64,000 nucleotides of DNA. It comes from Adiantum capillus-veneris. Taxonomy: Eukaryota > Streptophyta > Polypodiopsida > Polypodiales > Pteridaceae. The DNA is taken from assembly GCA_014529385.2 (NCBI GenBank), contig CM043945.1, positions 140,408,241 to 140,472,240 on the forward strand. The letters are read 5' to 3'. Position 1 is the first letter of the stretch, and each line of letters opens with the position of its first letter. A program made the position numbers and the translations under genes. A model generated the notes under the pieces. That model searched no databases. It was not told where the DNA came from and saw only the letters and a program-made list of their open reading frames with translations. Of the stretch, positions 11,908 to 22,925 are shown one piece after another.

Positions 11908-12567
11908 ATGGCTGACGACAACACAGATGTGTTCAAGATGTTTGCTGCTGAGGACAAGCTGGATGGGGACAATTACCCTATGTGGGCTTACATGATGCAA
12001 CATGTTCTTGTGTCAAAGGGCGTTTGGAATATTGTGTAGGGCATTGATGTACGTCTTGGTTTTGAGGATGTAGGCAATATCGAGGATGTTGCAGGTCTTG
12101 CTGCAAGGATTGCTGCTATTAGAGCTGTTTTACCTATGACAAAACACGCTCGTTGGGATGTAAAGGATGCACAGACTCATGTGTTGATTGCATTGTCTGC
12201 AAAGTGCACCATTACTCCTCATATTTGTTCAACAAAATCTGCAAAACAAGCTTGGGATATTCTAGCAGGTCTTTATGCAAGCCATAATGAGGCTAAAATT
12301 GCTTTGCCGTGTAAAGAGCTGGAATTGAAGATTATGCATGAGGAAGATGATATGGACACTTTCCTTGCTGGTGTCAAGAATACCAATGAGCAACTTATTT
12401 TTGGAGGTGAAGTCATTTCAGACAGTTCCCTTGTGCAGGCTGTTCTTGATGCCTTACCAGATTCTTACCAGACTTTTGCTAGTAATTGGAGACTTATGAC
12501 CCAAAGAAATCCTAAAGTTGTCAAGTTTGATGCATTGTGAACATTGCTATTGCAAGAGCCACTTTCT
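11908..12567 (+). pseudogene. copia gag of element C, truncated
   Basis: Starts ATGGCTGACGACAACACAG, as in A. A TAG at 12037-12039 replaces a Gln codon of A, and a TGA at 12538-12540 replaces a Cys codon. The UBN2-type region is otherwise clear (AKQAWDILAGLYASHNEAK, DSYQTFASNWRLM). At 12567 the sequence jumps from LLLQEPLS directly into the protease (GGATKH), removing the basic region, the zinc knuckle and the catalytic Asp of the protease. The deletion ends share only about two bases. Confidence 0.88.
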
Positions 12568-14208
12568 AGTGGTGCTACAAAGCACATCAACTCACATCGT
12601 GAATTGTTCACCTCTCTCGAGTCTGTCCCTCATGGGAATTCAGTCACTTGTGCCAACAATGCCTCTTATCCGGTTTAGGGAGTTGGAAAGATTGTGCTTA
12701 CTACTGCAAATGGAAGTTCTTTCACACTTGTTGATGCACTTTATGTACCTGGGATCAAGAAGAATCTTTTGTCTGTATCTGCACTTGCTAGACTTGCACT
12801 TGTAGTCAAATTTGTGGATGACAGATGTACAGTTCATGATCTCAATTTTGGTGATGAAATTGTTGCATCTGGCCTTTTGTGCCGTTGGCTATATAAACTC
12901 ATTTTGTATGACAAGTGTGGATAAAATTTTGCAAATGCAGTTGCAGATTCAAGGGATGTTTCATATGCAAAACTGTGGCATGCACGATTTGTTAGAGTTT
13001 GCAAAAATCTGATATGGTTGCTTCTTTGCTGCCTAGCACCTGTCAAATATGTTTGTGCAGGTTGTATTTTGGGTAAGACGCAGCGTTCAAAGTTTCCAAA
13101 GGATGGTTCAGTTAGGGCCACATGCAACAGGTTGCAGCTTGTGCATAGTGATGTTTGTGGACCCATGCAAACTCCATCCTTGGGCAATTACCTTTACTTC
13201 ATTAATTTCATTGATGATTACTCCATGCATGCATGGGGTATTTCCGCTTAAAGCGAAGTTCAAAGTTTTTATGTGCTTCAAACAATTTCTGGCTATGGCT
13301 GAAAATGTCTCGAAATGTACTATGGACACCCTCCGTTCCAATCGAGGGGGGGAGTATATGTCTCATGAATTCAATGCATTTTTGGCTAGTCGTGGGATAA
13401 AACACCAATGTACAGTGCCTTGTACACCTAAGCAAAATGGTGTTGCTAAGAGAAAAAACAGGTCACTTACAAAAATGGCACGATGTATGGTAAAAAATCA
13501 AGCTTTGCCGCACTCTTTTTGGCTTGAGGCCATCATGTGTGCCACTTCTGTACTTAGCAAGTGTCCTACGAAAGCTTTGCAATCTATTACTCCATATGAA
13601 GCATGGCATGATAGAAAGCCTTCTATTGAGCACATGCGTGTTTTTGGCTCTTTGGCATATGCTTTGGTGCCACAAACACAGTGCAAAAAATTGGATGATA
13701 AGGCTGTCAAATGTATTTTTGTTGGTTATAGTGCTAAAAGCAAAGGTTACAGGTTGTATCATCCGCTAACAAATCGTATTTTGGTTTCACGGGATGTAGT
13801 GTTTGTGGAAGATTCTGTTCAGCCCTTGCTATCATGTACTAGAGACAGTAATGTAAGCTCACAAGACATTTATGACACTTTGTTGCCTCTTTCAGTGGTG
13901 GAAGTTTGAATGCAAATTCTAATGAGGCAAATGTACAGCCTATGGGGGTTTCCAAAAATGTTACAGTTCAGCCTATCACTGATGAAGATGTACATGATGC
14001 ACTTGATGAGGAAAGGGCTGAAAACGAGCAGGCTAGAGGTATGCCAAAATGGTTGGTGCATACATTGCATGACGGTAAATTGGATGCACCTTTGTCTAGT
14101 TGTACTCGTTCAGGCTCTGGCCATGCATCTCATATATCAGATTGTTATGCTTTGGTTGTGTCTAGCTTACATGATGTTGAGGAACCTCTATCTTTTGATG
14201 AAGCATAG
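12568..14208 (+). pseudogene. copia protease remnant and integrase of element C
   Basis: Begins inside the protease after the lost active site and continues through the GAG-pre-integrase region (LYVPGIKKNLLSVSALARL, AKLWHARF, CAGCILGKTQ) into the integrase core (VHSDVCGPMQ, TLRSNRGGEYMSHEF, QNGVAKRKNR) and the domain after it (EHMRVFGSLAYAL). The catalytic Glu context AERKNR of A is AKRKNR here, so the Glu is changed to Lys. In-frame stops occur near 12677 and 12921, the stretch around 12980-13020 is scrambled, and one extra G near 13236 shifts the frame. The tail up to the reverse transcriptase linker reads to 14208. Confidence 0.85.
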
Positions 14209-15716
14209 AATTCACAAAATTGGATGGCTGCCATGCAATCAGAATATGATGCACTTATAGAAAATGACACATGACTTTATGTGATTTGCCTCCTGGCAAA
14301 AAGGCCATTGGTACGAAGTGGGTTTACAAGGTGAAACGCAAGCCGGATGGTGAGATCGATCGCCATAAGGCTTGACTTGTTGCAAAGGGTTATGCACAAC
14401 AAAAAGGCATAGATTATGAAGAGACTTTTTCTCCCACTTGTCAAATGACTACTGTGCATTTTCTATGAACATTGGCATCTCATTTTGGTTGGGATGTACC
14501 TCAAATCAGACATTGTTACTGCTTTCTTGAATGGTAACATATTTGAGGAAGTTTATGTAACGCAACCCCACGGTTTTGTCAAGAAAGGAGAAGAGTACAA
14601 AGTGTGAGATGTAAGATGGCTTTGTATGGGTTGAAGCAATCTCCTCGTGCTTGGTATGAGAAAGCTGACACTCATTTGGTCAAACGAGGCTTTCGTAACA
14701 GTCCAATAGAAAGCACATTTTATGTAAAGCATGAGGGTGATGTACTTCTCATTGTGGTTCTTTATGTAGATGATTTGCTGATCACTAGAACAAATGAGAG
14801 ACATATTGCTGAATTTAAGATTGATTTGAATGCTACTTTCAAGATGAAAGATTTGGGGCTATTACATCATTACTTGGGTATACAGTTTAAGCAGTGTGAT
14901 GGTGGTATTGCCTTGTGTCAGAAAAGTTACATAGAGACATTGCTATGTAAATTTGGACTTGAGGGTTGCAAACCTATTGCACTCCCATGGAAACAGGTTT
15001 GAAATTGACTCTTCATGACGCTGGCGATCCTGCTGATGTCACTCCAATTTACCAAACTGTTGTTGGCTGCCTCATTTATGTATGCAACACGAGGCGAGGT
15101 ATTCAATTCGCAGTCTCACAGGTCATTAAATTTATGCATAGCCTAGGGTCTAAGAATTGGCAGGTTGTCAAGAGGATTTTCCACTACCTTAGTGGCACTT
15201 TACATCTTGGCTTGTTTTATCCCAAGGGGGGATCATTGCCACCAGACTTACATGTTTTTCTCAGATTGGGCTAGTTGTTTTGACACACAAGTGTCCACAA
15301 GTGGTTTTTGTTTCATGCTTGGCAGTTCATGTATATCATGGTTGAGCAAGAAGCAACCTACTGTGGCCACTTCAAGTTGTGAGACTGAGTACATGGCAGT
15401 CTTCATAGCTACGGTTGAGTGTGTATGGCTTAGACGCCTTATGGATGATTTGGGTGTTGGACAGGACAATGCCAACACTGTCTACACTGACAGTCAGAGC
15501 ACATTGGTAGTTGCAAGGAACCCAGTTTTTCAAGCTCGCACAAAGCACATTGAGGTGCATTACCACTATGTCTAGGAGAGGCTCTCAGTAGGAGAGATCA
15601 GCTTGGCTTATGTGCCAACATAGGATAACCTTGCAGATCTTTTCATAGAGGCATTGTCCCATGAGAAGTTCGAAGCTTTCCGCAAAGCTTTGGGCTTAGT
15701 ACCCTTTGTGGACTGA
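14209..15716 (+). pseudogene. copia reverse transcriptase and RNase H of element C
   Basis: Fingers region near 14210-14450 is recognisable (AIGTKWVYKVK, VAKGYAQQKGIDYEETF) but broken by several stops and shifts. An open stretch from 14604 holds the palm: MALYGLKQSPRAWYEK and the active site LYVDDLLI at 14763-14774. The RNase H follows (DWASCFDTQVSTSGFCF, SSCETEYMAVF, TDSQSTLVVARNPVF, KHIEVHYHYV), then a TAG near 15573 inside a conserved stretch and another near 15622. The frame ends near 15716. It would have copied element RNA into cDNA and degraded the template, but cannot now make a full-length product. Confidence 0.88.
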
Positions 15717-15791
15717 TCATGTCCTCAGGGAATGGCACTTCCCTTTACTCATGTGCCAACTCTCGTTCACCGCATCACTCCAGTGGGGATT

Positions 15792-16016
15792 TGTTGCCAT
15801 ACATGTGGTAGTGATGTGTATGAACACACTAGGACCACTGGGGCATTTTTTCCCTCTTTAGGAGGTTGTTTCCCCTGTGAATTGTATATGCGCCCATCAC
15901 TCTAGGGCTATCTATATTTCCATTTCACACTAAGTAATATACTCTCACTTGTGCGCCTTGAGCTTCCTTCATCTTCTCCAAGATCTGTGTGTTTTCTTGC
16001 AACCCTAGTTCCAACA
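15792..16016 (+). repeat. 3' LTR of element C (225 bp)
   Basis: TGTTGCCATACATG to TTCCAACA, with a 2-bp deletion near its start relative to the 5' LTR. A short purine-rich stretch (CCAGTGGGGATT) just before it fits a polypurine tract. Followed by the target duplication AATAC. Confidence 0.95.
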
Positions 16017-16707
16017 AATACCCAAAAAGTGAACATCCATTATCAAGATTACTTGTGGTGTAGTTATGATAGTACTTCTAGTCCATAAGTGTACAATTTA
16101 CAACCCTCAAGAAGAACAAGAGGGTCTCAAAGGTTGCTCCATTTTCCTTTCAAATCCGCCTGAGGAATTCCCAATTCCATTGTATGCAATGTTGAAAAAT
16201 GGCCCTCCATTTTCATCTTTAATTATTGCACATCAAATATCTCCATGTCAAACCCTCTATAATCCACCTTCAATATTTCTTATAGCGTGGAAAAATATAC
16301 AGTTCTAGCCACAATCAGCTCTCCAATAACTATTGACCGTCATCGACCTCATCATGTAGCTCCTTTTGTTCCAACCACTCCCAAGAAGATCCCTTCAGTC
16401 TCAGACCCCAAAAAACCCTCCCATAAATCATGGGATTTGGGTAGAAATTCTCAGTGATGTTCATAGATACTCTATGCTAACATCGACGAGCACACAACCT
16501 TGGCCCACGCACGAGACATGCATTGTAGCCACTAGTCTTAAGTCTTGTATACAAACGACATTGGAATGAGGGCGCACATAGTTTTGGGTATAGGTCAGAG
16601 TGTGCTAGAAATTTACTTGAGCATTCATTGTCCATAGACCGGAGTGTCCACATTAGAATGCCTCTAATAAGGGTGCTTTGAAAACTTTAATGTTGGCTCA
16701 TGTCCGC

Positions 16708-16895
16708 CACTTCTATGCTTGAACTCAAATGCTATAGATCTTCAGATATGATATGCATCCATGTTCTTCACTTCTATGCTTGAACTCAAATGCTATAGAT
16801 CTTCAGATATGATATGCATCCATGTTCTTCACTTCTATGCTTGAACTCAAATGCTATAGATCTTCAGATATGATATGCATCCATGTTCTTCACTT
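16708..16895. repeat. 61-bp tandem repeat, three copies
   Basis: CACTTCTATGCTTGAACTCA starts at 16708, 16769 and 16830, and a fourth partial copy starts at 16891. The three full units appear identical, so the amplification looks recent compared with the decayed elements around it. Confidence 0.95.
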
Positions 16896-17639
16896 TGTAC
16901 CAACTTGATACAATAAATATTAAGAATAAATGTCCCCTTATTCGTTGCTAGCAGTGGCGGATATTGTCATTGACAGTGACAACAAGACATACATTGTAGG
17001 ATGTGGAGTGCTGTGCAAATGGATTTGTGATGTCCTAGCTAAGAAATTTTGCAAGTTCATGGGATCTTGCAATAAATCCAACCATGTGTGAGTGATATGT
17101 TTGTATGACATATTGTCTATAGGAATTCTTAGCACATTGTCTATAGTCTACACATGTGCCAAGTGTGGTATCTCATTGATTGATCTTGTCAACAATGAGA
17201 TATCCTTGAGCATGCCATCGGTGGACTTGATGCCACCCTCAAGTGCATGGAGTGCCCTTTTAAGATTTTTCTTTTTTTGTGATAGAACATGACAAATTTG
17301 CTACATCTATTCTTTGGGGCAAGCTTGATATGATTGAAATTTCGAATATATGTGGTAAGACCAAGCCTATATTGATGTATTTGAAGCCAAAAACAAAATA
17401 TATGTAGCCAATCTCTCACTTTAGCCTTAGTATTGGGAATATCAGGCCTAGGTAAGACTGGCGAGGCCAAGGGTTAGGAAGGACATGCGATAAAGGGGTT
17501 CCTATAAATAGCATGGCCAATGGCCTATATAGGACATTAATGGGTGGCGATTTGCATGTGCCAGTCCCCTCTGTCTTAGATTGGTATTGGAGCTCAGGGA
17601 GTAGAGTAGCCATAGAGGAGGGGAAGGACGTAGGTCATG

Positions 17640-17641
<2 letters not shown>

Positions 17642-17694
<53 letters not shown>
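17642..17694. repeat. (CT)n microsatellite
   Basis: About 53 bp of uninterrupted CT dinucleotides. Confidence 0.97.
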
Positions 17695-17698
<4 letters not shown>

Positions 17699-17930
17699 AA
17701 GCACTGCGGCATGGTGTGGGGAAGAAGGCTTAGCAGACAAAGTCGAAGGCAAAAATTGCATGTACAAGGTCTCTTGGTAGAGGAAGGCAACCCGTCAACC
17801 ATCGCCAAAATCAAGCACTATTTGGCTCAGTGGATTCGTGCTCCTGAGGGGGAAAATATCAGACACTACATGGGGGGTTTTGGAGACTATAGAGCATGGT
17901 GTGAGCTACCATCACTCTATGCAGGTGGCC

Positions 17931-18158
17931 TGTTACCATATACATGGGGTAGTGATGTGTGTGAACACACTTAGGACCACTGGGACATTTTTTCCCTCAC
18001 TAGGAGGTTTTTCCCCCCATGCATTGTATATACGCCCATCACGCTAGGGCTATTGATCTTTGAATTACACACTAAGTAATACACTCTTTGTTGTGTTCCT
18101 TGAGCTTCTTTTGTCTTCTCCAAGATGTTTGTGTTTTCCTGCAATCCTAAATCCAACA
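17931..18158 (+). repeat. 5' LTR of element D (228 bp)
   Basis: TGTTACCATATACATGG to AATCCAACA, aligned with the LTRs of A and C. Preceded by the target duplication TGGCC. Confidence 0.95.
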
Positions 18159-18160
18159 AT

Positions 18161-18172
18161 TGGTATCATAGC
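18161..18172 (+). other. primer binding site of element D
   Basis: TGGTATCATAGC, one base different from the site of A, two bases after the LTR. Confidence 0.85.
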
Positions 18173-18521
18173 AGGTTGCATCCTCCCGAGCTTAGTCGCC
18201 AGCAGCTCCAGCACACGCCTGCTCACTTTCTCCAGTTTTTGTGAGATTTGGCAAGTGTCAGTAGGTCGACAAATATTCTAGATGAGCTTGTAGAACTTGG
18301 TCTGCTCATATTTTTGATTTGGGCTCATTTTTGCCTCCATTTCCACTACAAGCAATATTGCATAGGCTATTTTGTCATTTTGTGCAAAAATTCTGTTAGT
18401 GCTATTTTTTGTATAGCAAGCCCCTTACAGTCTTCTACAGTTTGTGCTATAGAGCACATGTTGTCCTCACTTCATTTCTCCCCTTTTTGGGCAGTTTTCA
18501 CGTGAGGTGCATCATTTACCA

Positions 18522-19394
18522 TGGCTGACAACAACACAGATGTGTTCAAGATGTTTGCTACTGAGGATAGATTGGATGGGGACAATTACCCTATGTGGGC
18601 TTAAATGATGCAAAATGTCTTTGTGTCAAAGGGTGTTTGGAATAACGTCCTGGTTTTGAGGATGTAGGCGATGTTGAGGATGTTGTAGGTCTTGGTGGCA
18701 GAATTCATGTTGCTAGAGCTATTTTTCCTACAACTGAGCAAGCTCGTTAGAATGTAAAAGATGCACAAGCTCATGCATTCATTGTATTGTTTGTGAAGCG
18801 CATCATTACTCCTCACATTTGTTCAACAAAATCTACAAAACAGGTTTGAGATATTCTGGCTGGTCTTTATGCAAGTCACAATGAGGCAAAAATTGCATTG
18901 CTGTGTAAAGAGTTGGAGTCGAAGATTATGCATGGGGAAGATGATATGGACACTTTCCTTGTTGGTGTCAAGGATATCAATGAGAAACTTATTTTTGCAA
19001 GAGAAGTCATTTTCGAATGTTCCCTTATGCAGAATGTTATTGATGCTTTGCCAGATTCTTACCAGACTTTTGCTAGTACTTGGAGACTTATGACCCAACA
19101 AAAGTTGTCAAGTTTGATGCATTATGCACATTGCTATTGCAAGAGTCACTTTCCATAAAAACAGGACTAGAAAGTGTGCAGTTGAACATGCCTTTATTGC
19201 TGCTCAAAGAAAAGGTGGTAATAGCAATGTAGCTACTTCTCATGATTCTTCTGCGAGTGGAAAATCACCTGTTTCTAATGCTTCTATTGGTAGCAATTTG
19301 TTTGGGAATTCTGGTGATAAGGGAAAAAAGAAGATGTGTTTGTCATTATTGTAAAGCTAATGATCACTTGATCAAGCAATGTCCAAAATTAAAG
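18522..19394 (+). pseudogene. copia gag of element D, first part
   Basis: Starts ATGGCTGACAACAACACAG. A TAA near 18602 replaces a Tyr codon of A, a short deletion removes the QGIDVRP region, and further stops occur near 18749 and 18848. The stretch from 18898 is cleaner (ASTWRLMTQQ). A gap of a few codons near 19100 and a frameshift near 19157 precede the basic region, and the zinc knuckle (VCHYCKANDHLIKQC) near 19340-19382 is intact in spacing. The gene is then cut by the solo LTR at 19395 and resumes at 22931. Confidence 0.88.
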
Positions 19395-20049
19395 TGTAAG
19401 GTTTCCAGTTTCTGAAACCTTAAAGATTGTATAAAGCCTAATCAAACTGATATGATTATTGAAAAAGCAATGTAAAATTGTCCGACCGTGCCAAATATTG
19501 GTATTTTTGGAATCTTAAGCGCAGCAAACCCCGGGCTAGAGATTTTCAGATTTAAATTCAGACAAAAACCGACCCCGCTAGTCCTTCCAGAAGATTCACT
19601 GTAAATCAAATTATTAAGAAAAATTGAAGGGTTGCAGTAATCATTTAAGCATAGACTTTATTAAAGGCCTCCCAGATATTTACAAGATATTTACCAATTA
19701 AGAAAAAATAGGTCAAAATATAGCCCTAATTCTTAATCAGCAAGCTAGGTTAACCTATTTTTTTAATAAATTAAAGATTAATCCTATGTATATTCAAAAA
19801 TACTCTCTTAATTAAACATTCTTTGCTGATTGTTTTAATTAAGCTTAGGGATATGAAGCTAATTAATTATTATATCATATTAGGATTGAAATTATCCATA
19901 TTAACCATAAATTTAATGGAAAATATATTAATTAAGTTTAAATTAAGTTGAGATAATTATTAGAGTTGCATTAGACTGCCATTAAGCTAGAAAAACTATC
20001 TTATAATTTTTTGAGAAATTTTCATAATTAATTAAGCAAAATTACACTA

Positions 20050-21110
20050 TTTTTTAGAGAAAAATAAAGGGGAAAATAATCAAATTGATTAAAAATGCTT
20101 TGAGTTATTTATTAGAGGTTAATCACACCTTAGAAAACCTGTGATAATTATGTTAACCTCAGATAAATAATTTACTTAATTATATTAGCAAAATTACACT
20201 ATTTGTATGACAAATTAAAAGAGGAAAATTAACAAATTGAGTCAAAATGATTTGATTTATTTATCAGAGGTTAACCACATCTTAGGGAACTTGTAATGAT
20301 TATGCTAAGCTCAGATAATTAATTTTCCTAATTATCTTAGCAAAATTACACTATTTTTAGGACAAATTAAAAGGGGGAAATTAGGAAAGTGATTCAAAAT
20401 GCTTTGAGTTATTTAAGAGAGGTTAATAACATCTTAGAAAACCCATGATAATTATGTTCACCTCAGATAATTAATTTACTTAATTATCTTAGGAGAATTA
20501 CACTGTTTTTGGGACAAATTAAAAAATAGAAACTAGTAAATTGATTCAAAATGCTTTGAGTTATTTATCAGAGGTTAATCACATCTTAGGAAACCTATAA
20601 TAATTATGTTTATCTTAGAGAATAAATTTACCTAATTATCTTAGCAGAATTACATTTTTTTGAGACAAATTAAAAGGGGAAAATTAGCAAATTGATTTAA
20701 AATGCTTTGAGTTATTTATCAAAGGTTAGTTATATTTTAGGAAACCTGTGATAATTATATTAACCTCAGATAATTAATTTATCTAATTATCTTAGCAAAA
20801 TTACACTATTTGTAGAACAAATTAAAAGGGAGAAATTAGCAAATTGATTCTAAATGCTTTGAGTTATTTATTATAGGTTAATTACATCTTAAGAAACCCA
20901 TGATAATTATGTTACCCTTAGATAATTAATTTACCTAATTATCTCACTAAAATTACATTATGTTTAGGGGAAAATAAAAGGGGGAAATAGTAAATTAATC
21001 CAAAACCCTTTGATATAATTATCAGAGGTAGAACACACCTTGAGGAATCCGTAATAAATACCCCAACCTCAGATAAATAGTTTAAATACTTATCTTCATT
21101 AAAAGTAACC
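20050..21110. repeat. 152-bp tandem array in the solo LTR
   Basis: The block GAGTTATTTATCAGAGGTTA or close variants starts at 20102, 20254, 20406, 20558, 20709, 20861 and 21012: spacings of 152, 152, 152, 151, 152 and 151 bp. Each unit contains GATAATTATGTTAACCTCAG and a CAAAATTACACTATTT segment. The near-constant period in old sequence is notable. Confidence 0.92.
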
Positions 21111-21645
21111 GATTTTGCGTATAAAATAGAGAAAGGAAATTAGTAAATGAATTTATTTGATTACCAAATAAATACGTGAGGTCCAAGAATCACTATTGAA
21201 GGTTGGGAAAATTATCGCAACATAAATGGTTGCTATAACAAATGACTATCATCAAAATTTTGCCTAAATTAGACCATAAGTATAGGAGAAAAATGTTATA
21301 AATCAAATTTATGAAAATTCCTAAACATATAACATATCAAATTACAATTTAGGGTGAGTAATCCATTACTCGATAGGAATTATAATTTACTAAGGTTAAA
21401 TATAAAGTATTCATGGAATATAGACTAAGGATAAACCTAGTTAAATGGCTTCCCTGATTAAATGGTAATTATGGGAAATTACTTATAGTACAAGGAAGTT
21501 ACAGGAGGAATATCTCATCCAATTAACTATCAAGGATACCTACTTACTCCAAAAATCCTTATTTTTGGATAAAAAATAAAAAATAAAAAAAGAGATTATT
21601 CAATTAAACTTCTAATCGATTAAGTCTTTTTATAAGGTTGCCGAT

Positions 21646-21807
21646 ATGGCTCCAAAGAGAACCAGAGAAAATCCTCTTACCGAGGAAGAGGATATTAGCA
21701 ACAAAAGAAATAAAGCCACTAATGACCATGAGACTGGGCCTAGGCATAGGCCAACGGAGGAAAGTTTGCCGGCTCCAGCCAAGCAGCACATGGATGAGCA
21801 GTCCTAG
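21646..21807 (+). pseudogene. conserved short reading frame in the solo LTR
   Basis: 53 codons from ATG to TAG: starts MAPKRTRENP and ends HMDEQS. Co-linear with the frame at 6733-6572 without an indel. Here the stop TAG falls where the B copy has CAA just before its GT, and the next bases GTGGAT still look like a donor. As part of a solo LTR it has no gag to join. See the B-copy entry for the proposed role. Confidence 0.5.
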
Positions 21808-22925
21808 GTGGATTTTTATTTTGTTTAATTAAATATTTTAAAGTTCATTTTTAAGTTAGCATTGCATACGTAAGGAGCGAGTAAGAATAAGAAAAGGAAT
21901 AATTGACCAAAAATGGAGGGTAACTTCCAACGTGCATTGTTTATAATGTAGGAAAGAATTGTTGGGTTAAAATTGGTTGAATTAGGAAAGATATGATTGA
22001 TCATCCTTAAGACAGCTTGTCTCAAGACACCTCCGACTCCTTGGTATAAATTGATGATAATGATGGCTTTCTAGTCATGGATAAGTCGGTTACCCCCATG
22101 AACGATGAGTTTCTACTCATGTCATATCTTGATGTTTCTACATAAGTTAGGATACCGTTTTTATCCTAGGGGAGCCACCCGGTTGTATGGGCAAATGGTT
22201 AGGTGTATGGGCACCCGGAACCTTGGGTGGGGGTTTATCCACTTCGGATTGTGAATAAGGAATCGGTGCCGTTTTTTCACCCTTAGGTGGTCTTGAGACA
22301 AGAAGAGTACTGGTCATGGTTATTATGGACAATGTTTTGTTTGAGAGTACCCTGTCTTAAGTTTAAAGATGTCTGTCCGCTAAAAGAATGTTTTTAATAC
22401 TGTTTTAATAAAATCCTGTTATGAAGGATAAAAGGAATCATTATTTTAAGAATGATAAGAACGTGGTAGTAATTAAATAACAAAAGAATCATGTGTGAGT
22501 GCGGGGTGGTAAGTGGGGATTGACTAAGGTTGTCAATCATGGACGGTGGACCTGATTAGTCAGGTAACTATCCATCCCTGCACACTAAAACGTTTAGAAA
22601 ACTTCTTCACTTGGAAGACGAATCTACCAACGGCTGTGCCCTCACATATGCTAGGGGGAAAAAAGCGTTGGTTGAGGATACGTTAACCCAATTTGTGGAA
22701 GTTATAGGGCCGAGATAGTTTTTTTTGGACTTTTAATACGTTGTCCCGTTTCTGCTGCAAGACAGGATTAGGTCTTCTTCTAAGGCTATAGACCCAAGCC
22801 ATTGTCAATGGTAAAGGTCTATTCCTTGGATTTTTCTTGTTTAGAGACTTTGGTTTTTTATTAGACCTAGAGACCTGTCAAGGATCCCATCCCGATCTTG
22901 GTATTAGCGGGTTGGGGACCTCACA

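Larger units (their letters stand above)
11321..16016 (+). mobile_element. Ty1/copia element C, internally deleted
   Basis: Complete from LTR to LTR, plus strand, with a 5-bp target duplication AATAC at 11316-11320 and 16017-16021. Same family as A and D. It has lost about 445 bp between gag and protease relative to A and carries many stops and frameshifts, but the reverse transcriptase YVDD and most of RNase H remain. The two LTRs differ at roughly 20 positions by eye, so the insertion is old. Confidence 0.95.
16017..17930. other. unassigned DNA between elements C and D
   Basis: The first 100 bp continue the target of C (homologous to 10105-10200). The rest has no gene I recognise. It contains a 61-bp tandem repeat and a CT microsatellite, annotated separately. 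Confidence 0.6.
19395..22925 (+). repeat. solo LTR of B family inserted in gag of D (3531 bp)
   Basis: TGTAAGGTTTCC to GGGGACCTCACA, flanked by TAAAG (19390-19394) and TGAAG (22926-22930), a 5-bp duplication with one mismatch. Removing it restores the gag order CPKLKAK seen in A, so the boundaries are firm. It aligns with 5437-9305 in opposite orientation. There is no internal region or second LTR, so it is a solo LTR, normally left by recombination between the two LTRs of a full element. Confidence 0.93.

Noticed and set aside
16708-16895. CRISPR-like direct repeats
   Set aside because: Units are contiguous 61-bp tandem copies without spacers, in plant DNA.
17582-17593. TGGTATTGGAGC, like a decayed Met primer site
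   Set aside because: No LTR end precedes it within a few bases and no gag follows; a 12-base near match is weak evidence.
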